A stretch of 64,000 bases of DNA from Thereva unica (lineage: Eukaryota > Arthropoda > Insecta > Diptera > Therevidae): positions 88,731,975-88,795,974 of the forward strand of contig OX465285.1 in the NCBI GenBank assembly GCA_949987705.1, given 5' to 3'. This document shows positions 12,161-22,556 of this stretch, piece by piece. Position numbers and translations under genes: made by a program. Within the stretch, counting starts at the first letter, position 1. Each line of letters opens with the position of its first letter. Below the pieces are notes generated by a model that saw nothing but the letters and a program-made list of their open reading frames with translations, made no database searches and was not told the origin of the DNA.

Positions 12161-12413
12161 ATAAAGCTTCCGACATTGAGACATCGTAGCTATTACTCAC
12201 CTCATTTTTCCTCCTCGGAATATAAATAAAAAATTGGTCACTTTTTTTTTAATTGAATCACTCAGATCACTTACAACAGACCGATGAATAGCAAGCTCGT
12301 TCCTCTTGTGCATCGATAATCTTGGTAGGATAAATCGAAGGAGCCATTCATTGTAGGCACATAACGAAAATGTTCAAGTCCCCATGAAACAAATTCAACA
12401 ATACATTTGGATC

Positions 12414-12605
12414 AGCCTTTTATTTGGCCGTGGAATGACCGCGTGTACAGCTTAGTTCTGGGCCATTTAAATCTTTTGGTCAAGTTTGGCCGTCGAGAGG
12501 CCGTATGTGCTCTCATTAAAAGTATTTAAAAATTCTACGGCCATCATATCCCCCTTAAAAAGCCAAGTGGCCGTGATTCGCCCGCATTTACGTTATAGAA
12601 GTTCA
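12414..12605. repeat. Copy of the repeat that ends the 15.2-16.1 kb TIR element
   Basis: About 190 bp resembling 15950-16143: 'cgtgtacagct.agt', 'tcttttggtca.gtttgg', 'tctacggccatcatat', ending in '.aagtggccg.g.ttcgcccg'. The last bases diverge from the perfect 26-bp terminal repeat of the other copy, and no partner end is seen nearby. It looks like a truncated member of the same family. Confidence 0.6.
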
Positions 12606-15209
12606 ATTTGAATGCCACACCTCCTCAACTCCTGAATCCACACTCCTGATCTAGACTTACTGATAGCTGACTGTAGCGCTTTTAGTCAACACCAACAAAG
12701 TCGATTTCTCAAAAGGCAAAAGACAAACGCAATTTTCCGGGTCGGGATTTACACGCATACACCAAAAATAAAACAAAACCTAATAAAGTGCTAAAATCTT
12801 TTTTTTTCTAAAGAGATAATAAAAAAAACGAAAAAAAAAAATACATAAAATAAAAAAAAAAAAAACGAGACCAACAAAAATAAAATCCCAGAAAAAATTC
12901 TGATTTTTAAACAAACCGCCGTCGTTCTCCCTCTCTCCTCATTAATTTTTTATTCCGTACACCTCAAGTCCTTTTCTGCATTCAAAGCAGCTGAATGTAC
13001 TGCAATCGACAAAAATTAAAGGACTCTAATCACAGACTGGCCTTAATTACACAGCATGGAATTAAAATAAAGTGAACTGCATCAAAAAAAGAAAAAAAAA
13101 TGGCGAAAAAAAGAAGGAAGCGAAAAGTGAGAAGGGGCGAAGAGACCCTTAATAAAAAAACGCTTTCCTAGGATAAAATAAGCGAACGTGCCCAGCGCCA
13201 TTAGGAGGACCTGGAAGGACATCCCAGAGGTGCTTCAGGAAGGTACTCCCACAGAATGGATTAAAATTCATTTTGCTGCTGCGGTCGTGTGAATTATGTA
13301 TTCGTACTTGAGGGTAGCCCCAGGGACCGGTAATGGCAGTATTGCTAGAATTCTGGCCCCTGCTCGCCCGCTGGTGGAGCCGTAGAGAAGAAGGCTCAAC
13401 TCTCACACTAATGAAGCGCGCCGACCCCCGGCCAGAGAAGGAATGCACACACCGCCGCCATCTCAAGGCTGGTGTCCGATCCTGGCCCACAGGTCCTGGC
13501 TCCTCGGCGAATATCCTTTCAAACAAAGGGCAACAAATAAATTTTGCAGAGAGGAGCATAAAAATGAAATCCCGACAACGTCCAGCAGAGGGCGGCAAAC
13601 TCTGGCCCTACCGAAAAGTGAAAACAGCATAACGAGTGGCACTTTAGTAGCCTAAGCGCTAAAGGGGTAACAAAAACCGAAAGGGTTGTAGCGATTGTAC
13701 AGCTGGAAAAAAGCACACCAAAGCAACAACAACAATTACACACACACACGCACACTTCTGCGGGGGAAAAAATCCGTTTAAGCTCCAGAAAAATTTAATT
13801 TTCCTAACTCACGCGCACACACATCCACGAACACCAGCGCATATCCATCTTCTTTGAAATATTTATAATTTGTTCCACGGTTGGTGTTTTGGTGTAGCCG
13901 GAGAGAGCCATATTTGTTTTTATCTACGTTTTGTGTGCACAGTAGGTTTGTGGAATTTTCATTTCTAAATATTTCATTTTCCATCTTCTGGGAAACTTGT
14001 GAAAAATGTGTCGAAATAAAGAAGTTTCGCTAGTGTGTGCGTGCTTGGGGGTTGTGGAGTCTTCCTGATTCTCTTCTTTTTTTTTTGTTATCCTTGTGAT
14101 ATACTTCTAATGGATTTTTCCCTTGAATTAAGGACCACTTTCTAGATTGTTTGGTGGGTTTCGATAAAAATTTTATTTTTATGGTTTATTTGGTATTTAA
14201 TAAAAAGGAAAAACAATTTTTATTTACGCATTTCTCGAGTACAAACAAAAATTTTGTATTTATAGCTGGTGAATCATTCCGGATGAGAACAGGATTTGTT
14301 TACGTTTTCTGGTATGTTTTGGTTTTAAGTAGGGTTATTTATAATTAACATTTATTATTTTTTACATACCTACACGACAAAAGTTTGACCTCAGGTAGTA
14401 AAATGGGAAGCAGTTAAGTCGGAGTGTACTGACTAATTAATCGGGGTTGATTTTCAGAGATATAGATGATCGTTTACTAATTGTTCTAAGGAATAAGGTA
14501 GCTTTTGTGTATTATTAATGTAATAGTGCAATGCAATAAACCAACAGTGGTTTTCAGCAAGCAAATATAGTCACTTCCTTTTTGTGGTTAGAAACAATAA
14601 ATAGAATACTCCATAGAGATGGAGCTATACAGACGATTGAGTGATAATGGAATCAGAAATATTTCCAATCGTGATCAGTGAAAATTATGGAAACATTTCT
14701 GAACAGATGTGCAAAGCTACGCTAGATTCGGTACAAAAAAAGCTTTTTGTCAGCCAATGGTGAAACGTACTTCTTTTGCGCGGGAGTGGTGAGTATCTTA
14801 CATCCGTCTAATAGACCCAGTACACCTAGGTGGTAGTGTCAGATTCCTACTGACTAAACTCACCACTCAAGTCAACGACCGGTAAGAGCCATAAAGGCAT
14901 TACTTCAGCATGACCTTAAAAAGAAATCCCTCGGAGGTGTTCACCAGAGCCGCAGCAGTCTAGTCATTTAGCTACCTAACTACTATCTCCAGTTGCATTT
15001 CTATGCCTTTCTCTGTTTCTTTGGGTTTCGTGGTAAAGGCTTCTGGTGGATGACCTTTAGGGCAAAGTTCAAAAATCAAAGTCAGAGACTCCATTGATCT
15101 TGCTGAAATCGGTAAACGTCTAAAGTCAAAGTTCTAAGCTCATATGGTGGGTCAATGGAAGAATAATGAACCTTCTAAACGTTCTTGAACATTTAAAAGC
15201 GCCCCAGTG
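12606..15209. other. No gene recognised; one GC-richer segment
   Basis: Between 12780 and 12900 the sequence is mostly A-runs. The segment 13150-13640 is noticeably richer in G+C and stays open on both strands (99 codons plus from 13333; 149 codons minus from 13598). Neither translation has a motif I know, and there is no clear splice or start context. A CA-rich microsatellite lies at about 13738-13756. The remainder is A/T-rich. Confidence 0.35.
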
Positions 15210-15214
15210 AAAAA

Positions 15215-16143
15215 GGCCTTACAACGGGCGAACACCGGCCGTAATTGAAACATAGTCCTCGGCCATCGTTATATACGATGAAAACCTCACCAACTTACAT
15301 AACTAATAGCTCCATAAGTGTCGGGGCTAGAATCTGCGAAAACGCCAATTGCAATAAAAGCTTCAACTTTAGAATGAAAGGAAAGAATATGCCAAGCGGA
15401 TCAAAGATATTAGCGATGGTTTCCAGAAGGTCTCATTTAGTAAGTACTGCTTGAAGGTGAAAGGGCAGCTTACGGGAATCTACAGACAAGTTATCGCTGC
15501 AGCTGCAGCAGACCAAATTAAACCTAAAGGCTTTAGGATATCAATAGTCTATTCGTAGATAGTAGCAGCTTCTTTTGCTTCATTTGTGCTAGCCACTAAA
15601 TCGTCCATAAAAAAGGATCTCTTTTAGCAAAGCACATGTGCTGGGAAATAGTCGAGACTTGTGTTCAAAGTGCTTCTGCAATGCGGCACACAGAAGAAAG
15701 GGACTGCACCATGCACCGAAGATGACCCTGATTTTCACACACCCTAATGCAATTGAGTCCTCCTATAATAAATCAGCGAATACAAATCTCACATCGTAAT
15801 CTCCTCATTCTCTTTATAAGCGGTTAAATAACAAAATTTCCCACTAAATTACGCACCACACACTTCACGTACAACAAATCGACGACTGGCGAGATTGTTT
15901 CTTGTTTCTCTTGTGGTTCGGTAGTCTTTAAGTATAACGAAAATTTTAAGCACTTGGCCTATATATATGCCCGCCGTACTCTCGTATGTACGTGTACAGC
16001 TCAGTACTCGGCAATTTACATCTTTTGGTCAGGTTTGGACGTCCTGGGGTCGTATGTGCTTCCTTTAAAAATGATTAAAAGCTCTACGGCCATCATATGC
16101 CCCTTTACAACCCAAGTGGCCGGTGTTCGCCCGTTGTAAGGCC
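15215..16143. mobile_element. Element with perfect 26-bp terminal inverted repeats
   Basis: The ends (15215-15240 and 16118-16143) are exact reverse complements over 26 bp, starting GGCCTTACAACGGGCG. A/T runs extend the symmetry slightly on both sides. I could not fix a convincing target duplication; 'ccagt' occurs on both flanks but at unequal distance. The right third matches the repeat at 12414-12605. The middle resembles decayed BEL/Pao pol on the minus strand (FFMDDLVAS near 15600). The TIR class is not one I recognise. Confidence 0.65.
15520..15760 (-). pseudogene. BEL/Pao-like reverse transcriptase remains
   Basis: On the minus strand the sequence around 15590-15625 reads SFFMDDLVAS followed by TNEAKEA. 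This resembles the catalytic 'Y-x-DD' strand and following helix of BEL/Pao reverse transcriptases. Upstream (15690-15750) a stretch reads VRVIFGAW in a frame with stops. It sits inside the TIR element at 15215-16143. Too degenerate to be functional, and the assignment is tentative. Confidence 0.4.
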
Positions 16144-16149
16144 ATTTTT

Positions 16150-19100
16150 TTATTTCCAGTCTAGTGGTCGGGAAACTGGAAAGCTATGTAGACGTCCATC
16201 AAAATCGGTTAAACAACCCCCAAAACTTATGCACACGAGTTGACTGCATCAAAAAGACGCGCCCGGGATTATTTTGGCCTCCGGTTGCACTGCATTCAGC
16301 CCTACACCTTCCTTAACTAATAGCACCCATGAATACTGCCTCATTTTTCTGTGGTCTAGTGTTATCAGTTTAAAAGATTGAAGTTTGCATACGGAAGTTG
16401 AGTCGAGATCCTGAAAGGTTTATAGTGAAGTAATGTACCTATAACCATGTCTCTGTTACCAAATTGCAATAAACGGATTTCTCATTGAAATTTTAATGAG
16501 AAAATTCTCGTGACTTGTAACAAGCCTTCCAACAATACTCAAACCAAGATTATTTCTCGGTAATATCTTTACGTTAAGAACATAGAATCTCTGTTTTTCA
16601 TTGCCAAAACGAAGACGTAATACCGTTCTGCATACACTTTGTTATCATAAAATCAGAAGGTAACAATAAACTTTTGAGGGGTTTCTGCATACCTACCACC
16701 TTCATTTCTACTCTATCTCTCACTCTCTCTCTATTTTGTCTATCTTGTGTTCTAAACGTTATCTTGTGAAAATTATTCCATTATGCTCAAGAAATCCCTA
16801 GATAATTCGTGTTAAAATCCACGAAATACATACAAGAATTTTGTTAGTGGTAGTTTTTTGCCCCAACCCTGGGTGCCATTGAAGCCTCGGCAACGTCCTG
16901 AATGAAACCTTGTACACATATTTTTGCAGTTACGAAAACTTTCTTGACTTTTATTACGAATAATATCCGAAAAGTTTGCCACCAAAAACTATAGAGCTGC
17001 ACGAAAACTTACCCGCAAGGAAATATTGTGTAAGGTGGAACGTTATAAAGGTGTTTATGGAAAACATAAAAGCCCAACGCAATACCACCCCCCGCCTCGT
17101 GGCCCGCAGGTTTTAGAGAGCGCCTTCCCCCGGCAGTATGCTAATGCCATAAATTCAACAATGGTAGAGCAACCTTCAAACAATGGCCTTAAATAAACCG
17201 TCGGAGGTTATCAAATCATTTGCCTCGGAAGAAAGATGCTGCTCTTCCAATGCCAGGTGAAAAAGTTGCAGCAGCACAAGTGATGCTGATGCTGCTCATC
17301 CTGATGATGCTGGAGGAAACTACACCGCGTTGCGGGGGCGTGGGTGTGTGTATAGAGCTTCTTCCGTCGACGTTGTTCGAATTGTTTTCTTCAAAAACAT
17401 TTGCGCCATACAATTACAGCGCGCCGGTTGCATGTATATTAAATGTTGATTATAATGAATATGATGTTGCCTGCTGCTGGTGGTGCTGAATAGGGCGGCA
17501 TTGGAGCACATATATACGTAGGAGACAGCACAAGGAGCGAAGGATGAAGCTTGATGTATGCTGATATCGGATAAAGTGCAGCCATGCATTAATTTCGTCT
17601 TATCTCATGCATACAAAAGTGATAGACGTTTCTGGGGCTCCGCATTATTTCAAACTTAAGAAGTTCCCCGGGATTTGGGGCTCCAAATAGGCCCGGGGAA
17701 GGGGGACGGCTGAACGCCATAGACGAAAAACTATTTTGCATACGCGTGAATCTACTTGGCGATGTAGTAATTTGCACACCACACACGGGGGCGCCGCACA
17801 AACGCACATATGTACATACATACATACATATAGAAACTTTTTGACGGATTCCCCAAAAACTGTTGGTTGGCTTGATGGAGTTTATTTTAACCAGATCAAA
17901 TTTGAATATCGCTCAAGAACGGAATAATAAAAAGGATGCTGCTGTTTTAATTTTTGTCAGATGCTAATTTTATGATTTCCGTGTGTGTGTGTGCATAGTT
18001 ACAGTGTGTAAAGAGTAAGGGTCTGCTGAAGGTTATATACATGACGTCGTAATGCCTTGAATTTTATGTAATTTAAATTATTTCCTCTTATGATTTTCAG
18101 GAATAGTTTAACAGAGGAAATTTATTCCTTCGATGTTTTTTTTTCAGGATTTTATGAATCGTTTAAAATTAGTTTTTTTTATTACGGAAATAGTCTTCTT
18201 CGTCCACTATACATTTCTACCAAAAGATAATTTGCACATAAAAACTTTCACCTTTGACTGCATCGCATTTATTAGAGAATTTCTCGTCCGATCTTAACTT
18301 GTTACTTCATACTTGGTTGCACAATTTGAGCTGCTTGCAAAACTTTGTTGAGATTTTTAACCCTTCATTTAACATTGTGATGTTTAAAATGCAGAATGAC
18401 TATAGTAAAACCCTGTAATAAAGTTGCAATACTGTTTGCGTAATTGAACTGTTAACAAATCGAACCGCTCTAAATTTATTTTTTTGTTATTATGAATTTT
18501 TTTGAACTACAGTAAATCGGCATAGACCATTCCAAACGCGAATGTCGTTTTAACAAGCAGTCCCCCAACTAAGTACTAACCACGTCCACTGCTGCTTGAC
18601 CTATGCAATCAAACGAAAACTGGTATACTGTAAAATAATAATGTAACTTTTGGGTAACGTCTTAACAATATTATTCTTCAATAGCTTTTTTTTTTATTTG
18701 TTTGACTACGACCGTTCGTTTAGACAGGTTGAAAACGGACGTAAAAAACCTGCATAGACACACATAAAAAACTTTCCACTTTCGCACGTTTCTATTGGTC
18801 AGAAGAAGTTGCTGCTACTACACATATATTCCCTCGTCAATAATGAGCCATCGAAATGTATACCCTAAATCTTTACACAGCAATTTGCCGCATGTATTTT
18901 TTTACCATTAGCTCTTTTAGAAACTAGGAGTTATTATGATGGGAATAGTTCCTTAACTAGCGGGAAGAGTGACTTTGTAGAAATCGTCGCGTAAGAAAAT
19001 GCGGTATTGCGGAATGTGGTTTGATTTTGACCCACTTTCATATATTCAACCAACTTCAAATTTTGTATAGCTCGCATGACAATTCAATCTGACCATTTTG

Positions 19101-19330
19101 TAAAAAAAAAGTTGGCGGTTCAAAGATGGCGGTCGATTTTTTTTATTTGTGTTCCCCAAACCCCCTACGTGGGTATCAAATGAAAGTTGTGTGGTGTCAT
19201 TCCAAATCTTAATGTTTGGGATATATACGACGGTCATAAGGCCCATGGCTATGTATGGATCCATCGCGTGATTGGTCAAGACCAAACAAAATGGTGCTGT
19301 GATTAAGCTAGCCCCCTGGCTAGGTAAAGA
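16150..19330. other. No gene recognised
   Basis: A/T-rich sequence. A GCT/GAT-rich coding-like stretch at 17220-17490 (89 codons plus) is low complexity and has no motif. A TACA tetranucleotide repeat lies at about 17809-17832. Nothing else recognised. Confidence 0.4.
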
Positions 19331-19334
19331 CTGG

Positions 19335-19990
19335 TCGGTCTAGGTATCACGGGAGTTAAAAGCACCTGTCCGACTGCGACTATGGAGGCCCTACTGAACC
19401 TTCATCCGCTCCACCTAGTAGTCAAAAAGGAGGCTCTGGCAGGGACCTTCTGGATCAACTATCGATCCTCAAGAAGCTGAACCAGGAGCCAATAGTATCA
19501 TTGCTCGATACCATTGATATCATTGGACCTCTTAACTGTGACAAAGCGCTTACAACGATTATTCGAAGCAGGTCAGAATGGCAACCTGGCAAATCCTTTT
19601 TAAGAAGAAGTACGGCCTTTTGGTATATGGAAGATTCCAAAATCAATAAACGGGTAGGACTGGGCGTATATGGCCCAAAGAGCAAAGTATCCATAGCTCT
19701 GGACACTACCCCCATTATCTTAGGTCTTATCGGTCCGGAACCTTTCTGCAGCTCAACAAACTACCACGTAAGGATGGAAATCAAAACTTGGGCTGACCAG
19801 CTGTTTCTTTATAGCTGGACAAGGACAAAGGGTGCTCGTCAGCCTAAAAAATTCATCAAAATCGATATAGATAAAGCGGGCAAACAAAGCGGGGTTCCTA
19901 AGCTGCGGAGCACTTGTAGTACGACTATCAAGCTACAGCGAGCCTCCTCTACCTCGACTTCCTTACTGCCAGGGAGATTTGAAACACGAT
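19335..19990 (+). pseudogene. LINE polyprotein remains with RNase H-like part (R1/LOA-like)
   Basis: Translation of 19335-19410 gives STCPTATMEALLNLHPLHL, the post-palm segment also seen at 7.7 kb. After a frameshift, the long frame 19501-20007 contains FWYMEDSKINKRVGLGVYGP, which resembles the first catalytic strand of LINE RNase H (usually a TDGSK-type motif). Further on it reads GLIGPEPFCSSTNYHVR and TKGARQPKKFI, typical of the end of such polyproteins. The expected aspartate/glycine of the first motif is altered, and frameshifts break the gene. 5' truncated; family by motif only. Confidence 0.6.
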
Positions 19991-20429
19991 CCCTAATTCA
20001 GTTTTAAGCTATATTTAAAGCCTTAACCTAGATGGTTTTTAAAGACGGGAATGGCGCAATAGATCAAATAAAATAGGTCGTAGGGTCCGCCAAGGTGACG
20101 TCATTCTAAATCTAACATGGTGGCCAACGAAAAAATGGCGGAAAACATATAACAGACTAAACAGAATAAAAACTGAAAAACACCCGTTTATTTTAAAATG
20201 ACCTAAAAAGTAAAAAATAATTTTGAATGTAAAGTTTTTATTGCTCCAGCCTCAGTATATGAGCTCAACCTACCTTTCGAAATCAAGATAAGAATGAAAT
20301 TGGTGATCTTATTAGTAAAATTTATAAATATAACTTACTTAAATGTGATTTCTTCATTAATAGTATTCTTCTTTCAATTTCTGAGGTCATTGTGGTTTTG
20401 TTCAGTATTGTTTGACAATTCATAATGGA

Positions 20430-20850
20430 GAAACATCTTCTGACCAAACTTTTGTTCATCGATAAAGCCCCATTTCTCGATTAATAGCTATTAATAGTCA
20501 ACAAGCAAAATATCCGTTTTCGGTTTGAGGAGTAACTAGGGGTTCAATGGCTGCCATTACATCCAGACAAAATAACAGTTTGGTGTGGTTTATAGACAAG
20601 TGGAATAATCTATCAATATTTTGTGAAAAACTAAGCCGGCAGTGCGAACGTAACTGTGAATGACGCCCATTATTGGGGCAACAGCCTGAAATTGAAGCTT
20701 GTGATCTCCACGACATTAGGTTCCAACAAAACAGGGTGCTAATTTCCACACAGCCCGTGAAGTCATAGCGTTATTGCGAGAACAATTCGTTGAGCAGTTA
20801 ATTTCTCACTTCCGATCGTTGAATTTTCTCGCTTTGCGTACTAAAATCAA
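20430..20850 (+). pseudogene. Mariner-family transposase remains
   Basis: The plus strand, read with frameshifts and stops, shows the mariner order: LLFIDKAPF (degenerate form of the 'DEAHF' motif), VNKQNIRF, PLHPDKITVWCGL, GIIYQYF, NVTVNDAHYW, then a degenerate '.QQ.G' and an 'LREQF'-like end. Only about the middle half of a 340-residue transposase is visible. I found no terminal repeats. It is an inactive fossil. Confidence 0.65.
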
Positions 20851-21192
20851 AAAATGCCAAATATATTAAAAAAAGTACAGGTGACAAGAAACAGCCTTGT
20901 TTTATGCCATTAAATATTGTAGAAGCATGAATAAAAACTTGAAGCGACTAAAATTAATTATGAAGACGTGACAAGTAATGGTTTTATGTTTTAAAACAAA
21001 TATTTTAAACTCGTGCCTTCTGGGAGGACTTTAAAATGAATAAATTTTTTAAAGTAACACCATTGTCGCCTCCACCAGCTGAATAAATAAAAAATCTACC
21101 ATAACAAAAAATGAAACTTCGATTCGGCTTATTTTAGGAGTCTAGCCAGAAACCAAATTTAAATTGGGTTTTGTCATAAACCATAGTACAGC

Positions 21193-21501
21193 TGTTCGAT
21201 GTACCTATAAAAAAGGTATTCGGCGGAAAATGCCGGTTAAGGGGCAGAAAATATAAATGCGGAAAAAAAAGTCACTCGTCAATGATATAAAGTTCTTTAT
21301 TGATTATCACGATCTGCTCTGTATGACGGTTAATTCTAGACTTACTCGACATGATAAAAATGCATGCAAAATAGGAAAATATTTGATGATAAGATGAACG
21401 GTAATTCTCGAGTTGGTGTTTGTAAATTAGGTTCTGTAATTTTTCAGCTGATTGTTTTTTGTTTCTCGTTATTATGAGTGTAGTTGATGAAAGTTCCAAC
21501 A
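21193..21501 (-). repeat. 3' LTR of the BEL/Pao element
   Basis: Identical by eye to the other LTR. The minus-strand AATAAA (21296-21301) would terminate the genomic transcript. Short ORFs read through this LTR and its partner are repeat by-products, not genes. Confidence 0.95.
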
Positions 21502-21514
21502 TGCCGCCCACCTT
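21502..21514 (-). other. Polypurine tract of the BEL/Pao element
   Basis: Directly abutting the 3' LTR, the minus strand reads AAGGTGGGCGGCA, a purine-rich run in the expected place for plus-strand priming. Confidence 0.65.
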
Positions 21515-21527
21515 GGCGTGTCGCCAA

Positions 21528-22556
21528 CTATAGCTGGACATCTTGTTTGTGGGTTTGTGGAAGGAAACATATCTTCGTTATCGGTCGCTTGCATGTAGTA
21601 TCACGGCACCTCACGGTCGCTACCCGAACCTGACCGTCACTACCAGGGTGTATTGCTTCTATTCGACCCAAGATCCATTTAGTTGGGGACAGTCGTTCTT
21701 CTGTTAGCAGAACCAGCTCGCCAACTTCCGGATTTCTGGATGGCGTAGCCCACTTAGATCGCTGCTGTAGGGTTTGCAAGTAATCCTTAGACCACTGATG
21801 CCAGAAGTGCTGCTTCATCTGCAGCAAAAGTTTCCAACGGCCAAGAACATTCGACTTCGTTTCTAGCAGACAAGTCTCGGGAATAGTGATGAGTGGACCA
21901 CCGATGAGGAAGTGTCCTGGCGTTAGTGATTCTATTTCTTCCGGATCGTCTGACTTGGCACATAAAGGACGCGAGTTTAAACAGGCTTCTATACCTGCAA
22001 GTAAAGTTGATATTTCCTCAAAGGTAAGAGTGCGGTCCTTCACAACGCAACGGAAATGGCGCTTGAAGGACTTGACGGCCGCTTCCCATATGCCGCCGAA
22101 ATGGGGTGAATAAGGAGGAATGAAGTGCCAAGTGATGTTCTTCATTGCAAGTGCTTCGCCTATTACAGAATGCCAAGTTGAAGGCACCTCTTTAAAAAGG
22201 GTTTTAAGCTCTCGGCTAGCACCTATAAAGTTTGTTCCTCTGTCACTGTAGAGGTCAGAGCAAATACCTCGTCTGGCTATGAAGCGATTAAAGGCGGCTA
22301 GGAAATCGTCTGTAGTCATCGATGACACCGCTTCTAAGTGCACGGCCTTAGTGCAAAGACACACGAACACAGCTACATATCCTTTGAACGATCGGTATCC
22401 TCTTCCTCTGGATGATTTTAGAGTGATGGGTCCCGCGTAGTCTATGCCACAATGTAGGAATGGCCTAGATGGTGTGACACGGGCTGCAGGTAGATCCGCC
22501 ATAATTTGAGAAGCTGGTTTAGGGCGGTTACGGATGCAGTTGATGCAGTTTCGGAG
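21528..22556 (-). CDS. BEL/Pao integrase part, in frame with the upstream polyprotein
   Basis: This continues in the same frame as the upstream gag-pol ORF, separated only by the TAA at 22557-22559. It starts with the CINC pair of the integrase zinc finger. The catalytic DDE core follows: D in CGIDYAG, D in YSDRGTNF and E in GIWEAAVKSF (residues 21, 87 and 140 counting from the ATG at 22502). The C-terminal part has a DUF5641-like region (FWHQWSKDYL, VGELVLL, WILGRIEAIHPG). It stops with TAG at 21528-21530, shortly before the purine tract. Integrase catalyses insertion of the cDNA. Initiation at 22502 would lose the zinc finger's CxxC, so the natural product is probably part of the polyprotein. 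Confidence 0.9.
   Translation of the reverse strand, partial: LRNCINCIRNRPKPASQIMADLPAARVTPSRPFLHCGIDYAGPITLKSSRGRGYRSFKGYVAVFVCLCTKAVHLEAVSSMTTDDFLAAFNRFIARRGICSDLYSDRGTNFIGASRELKTLFKEVPSTWHSVIGEALAMKNITWHFIPPYSPHFGGIWEAAVKSFKRHFRCVVKDRTLTFEEISTLLAGIEACLNSRPLCAKSDDPEEIESLTPGHFLIGGPLITIPETCLLETKSNVLGRWKLLLQMKQHFWHQWSKDYLQTLQQRSKWATPSRNPEVGELVLLTEERLSPTKWILGRIEAIHPGSDGQVRVATVRCRDTTCKRPITKICFLPQTHKQDVQL

Noticed and set aside
17220..17489. 89-codon plus ORF starting MPRKKDAALPM
   Set aside because: Leucine/methionine-rich because of GCT/GAT repeats; overlapping ORFs of similar size on the other strand show that it is low complexity.
21272..21541. Repeated small ORF in both BEL LTRs (also 27674-27910)
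   Set aside because: Identical because the LTRs are identical; A/T-rich reading through non-coding LTR.
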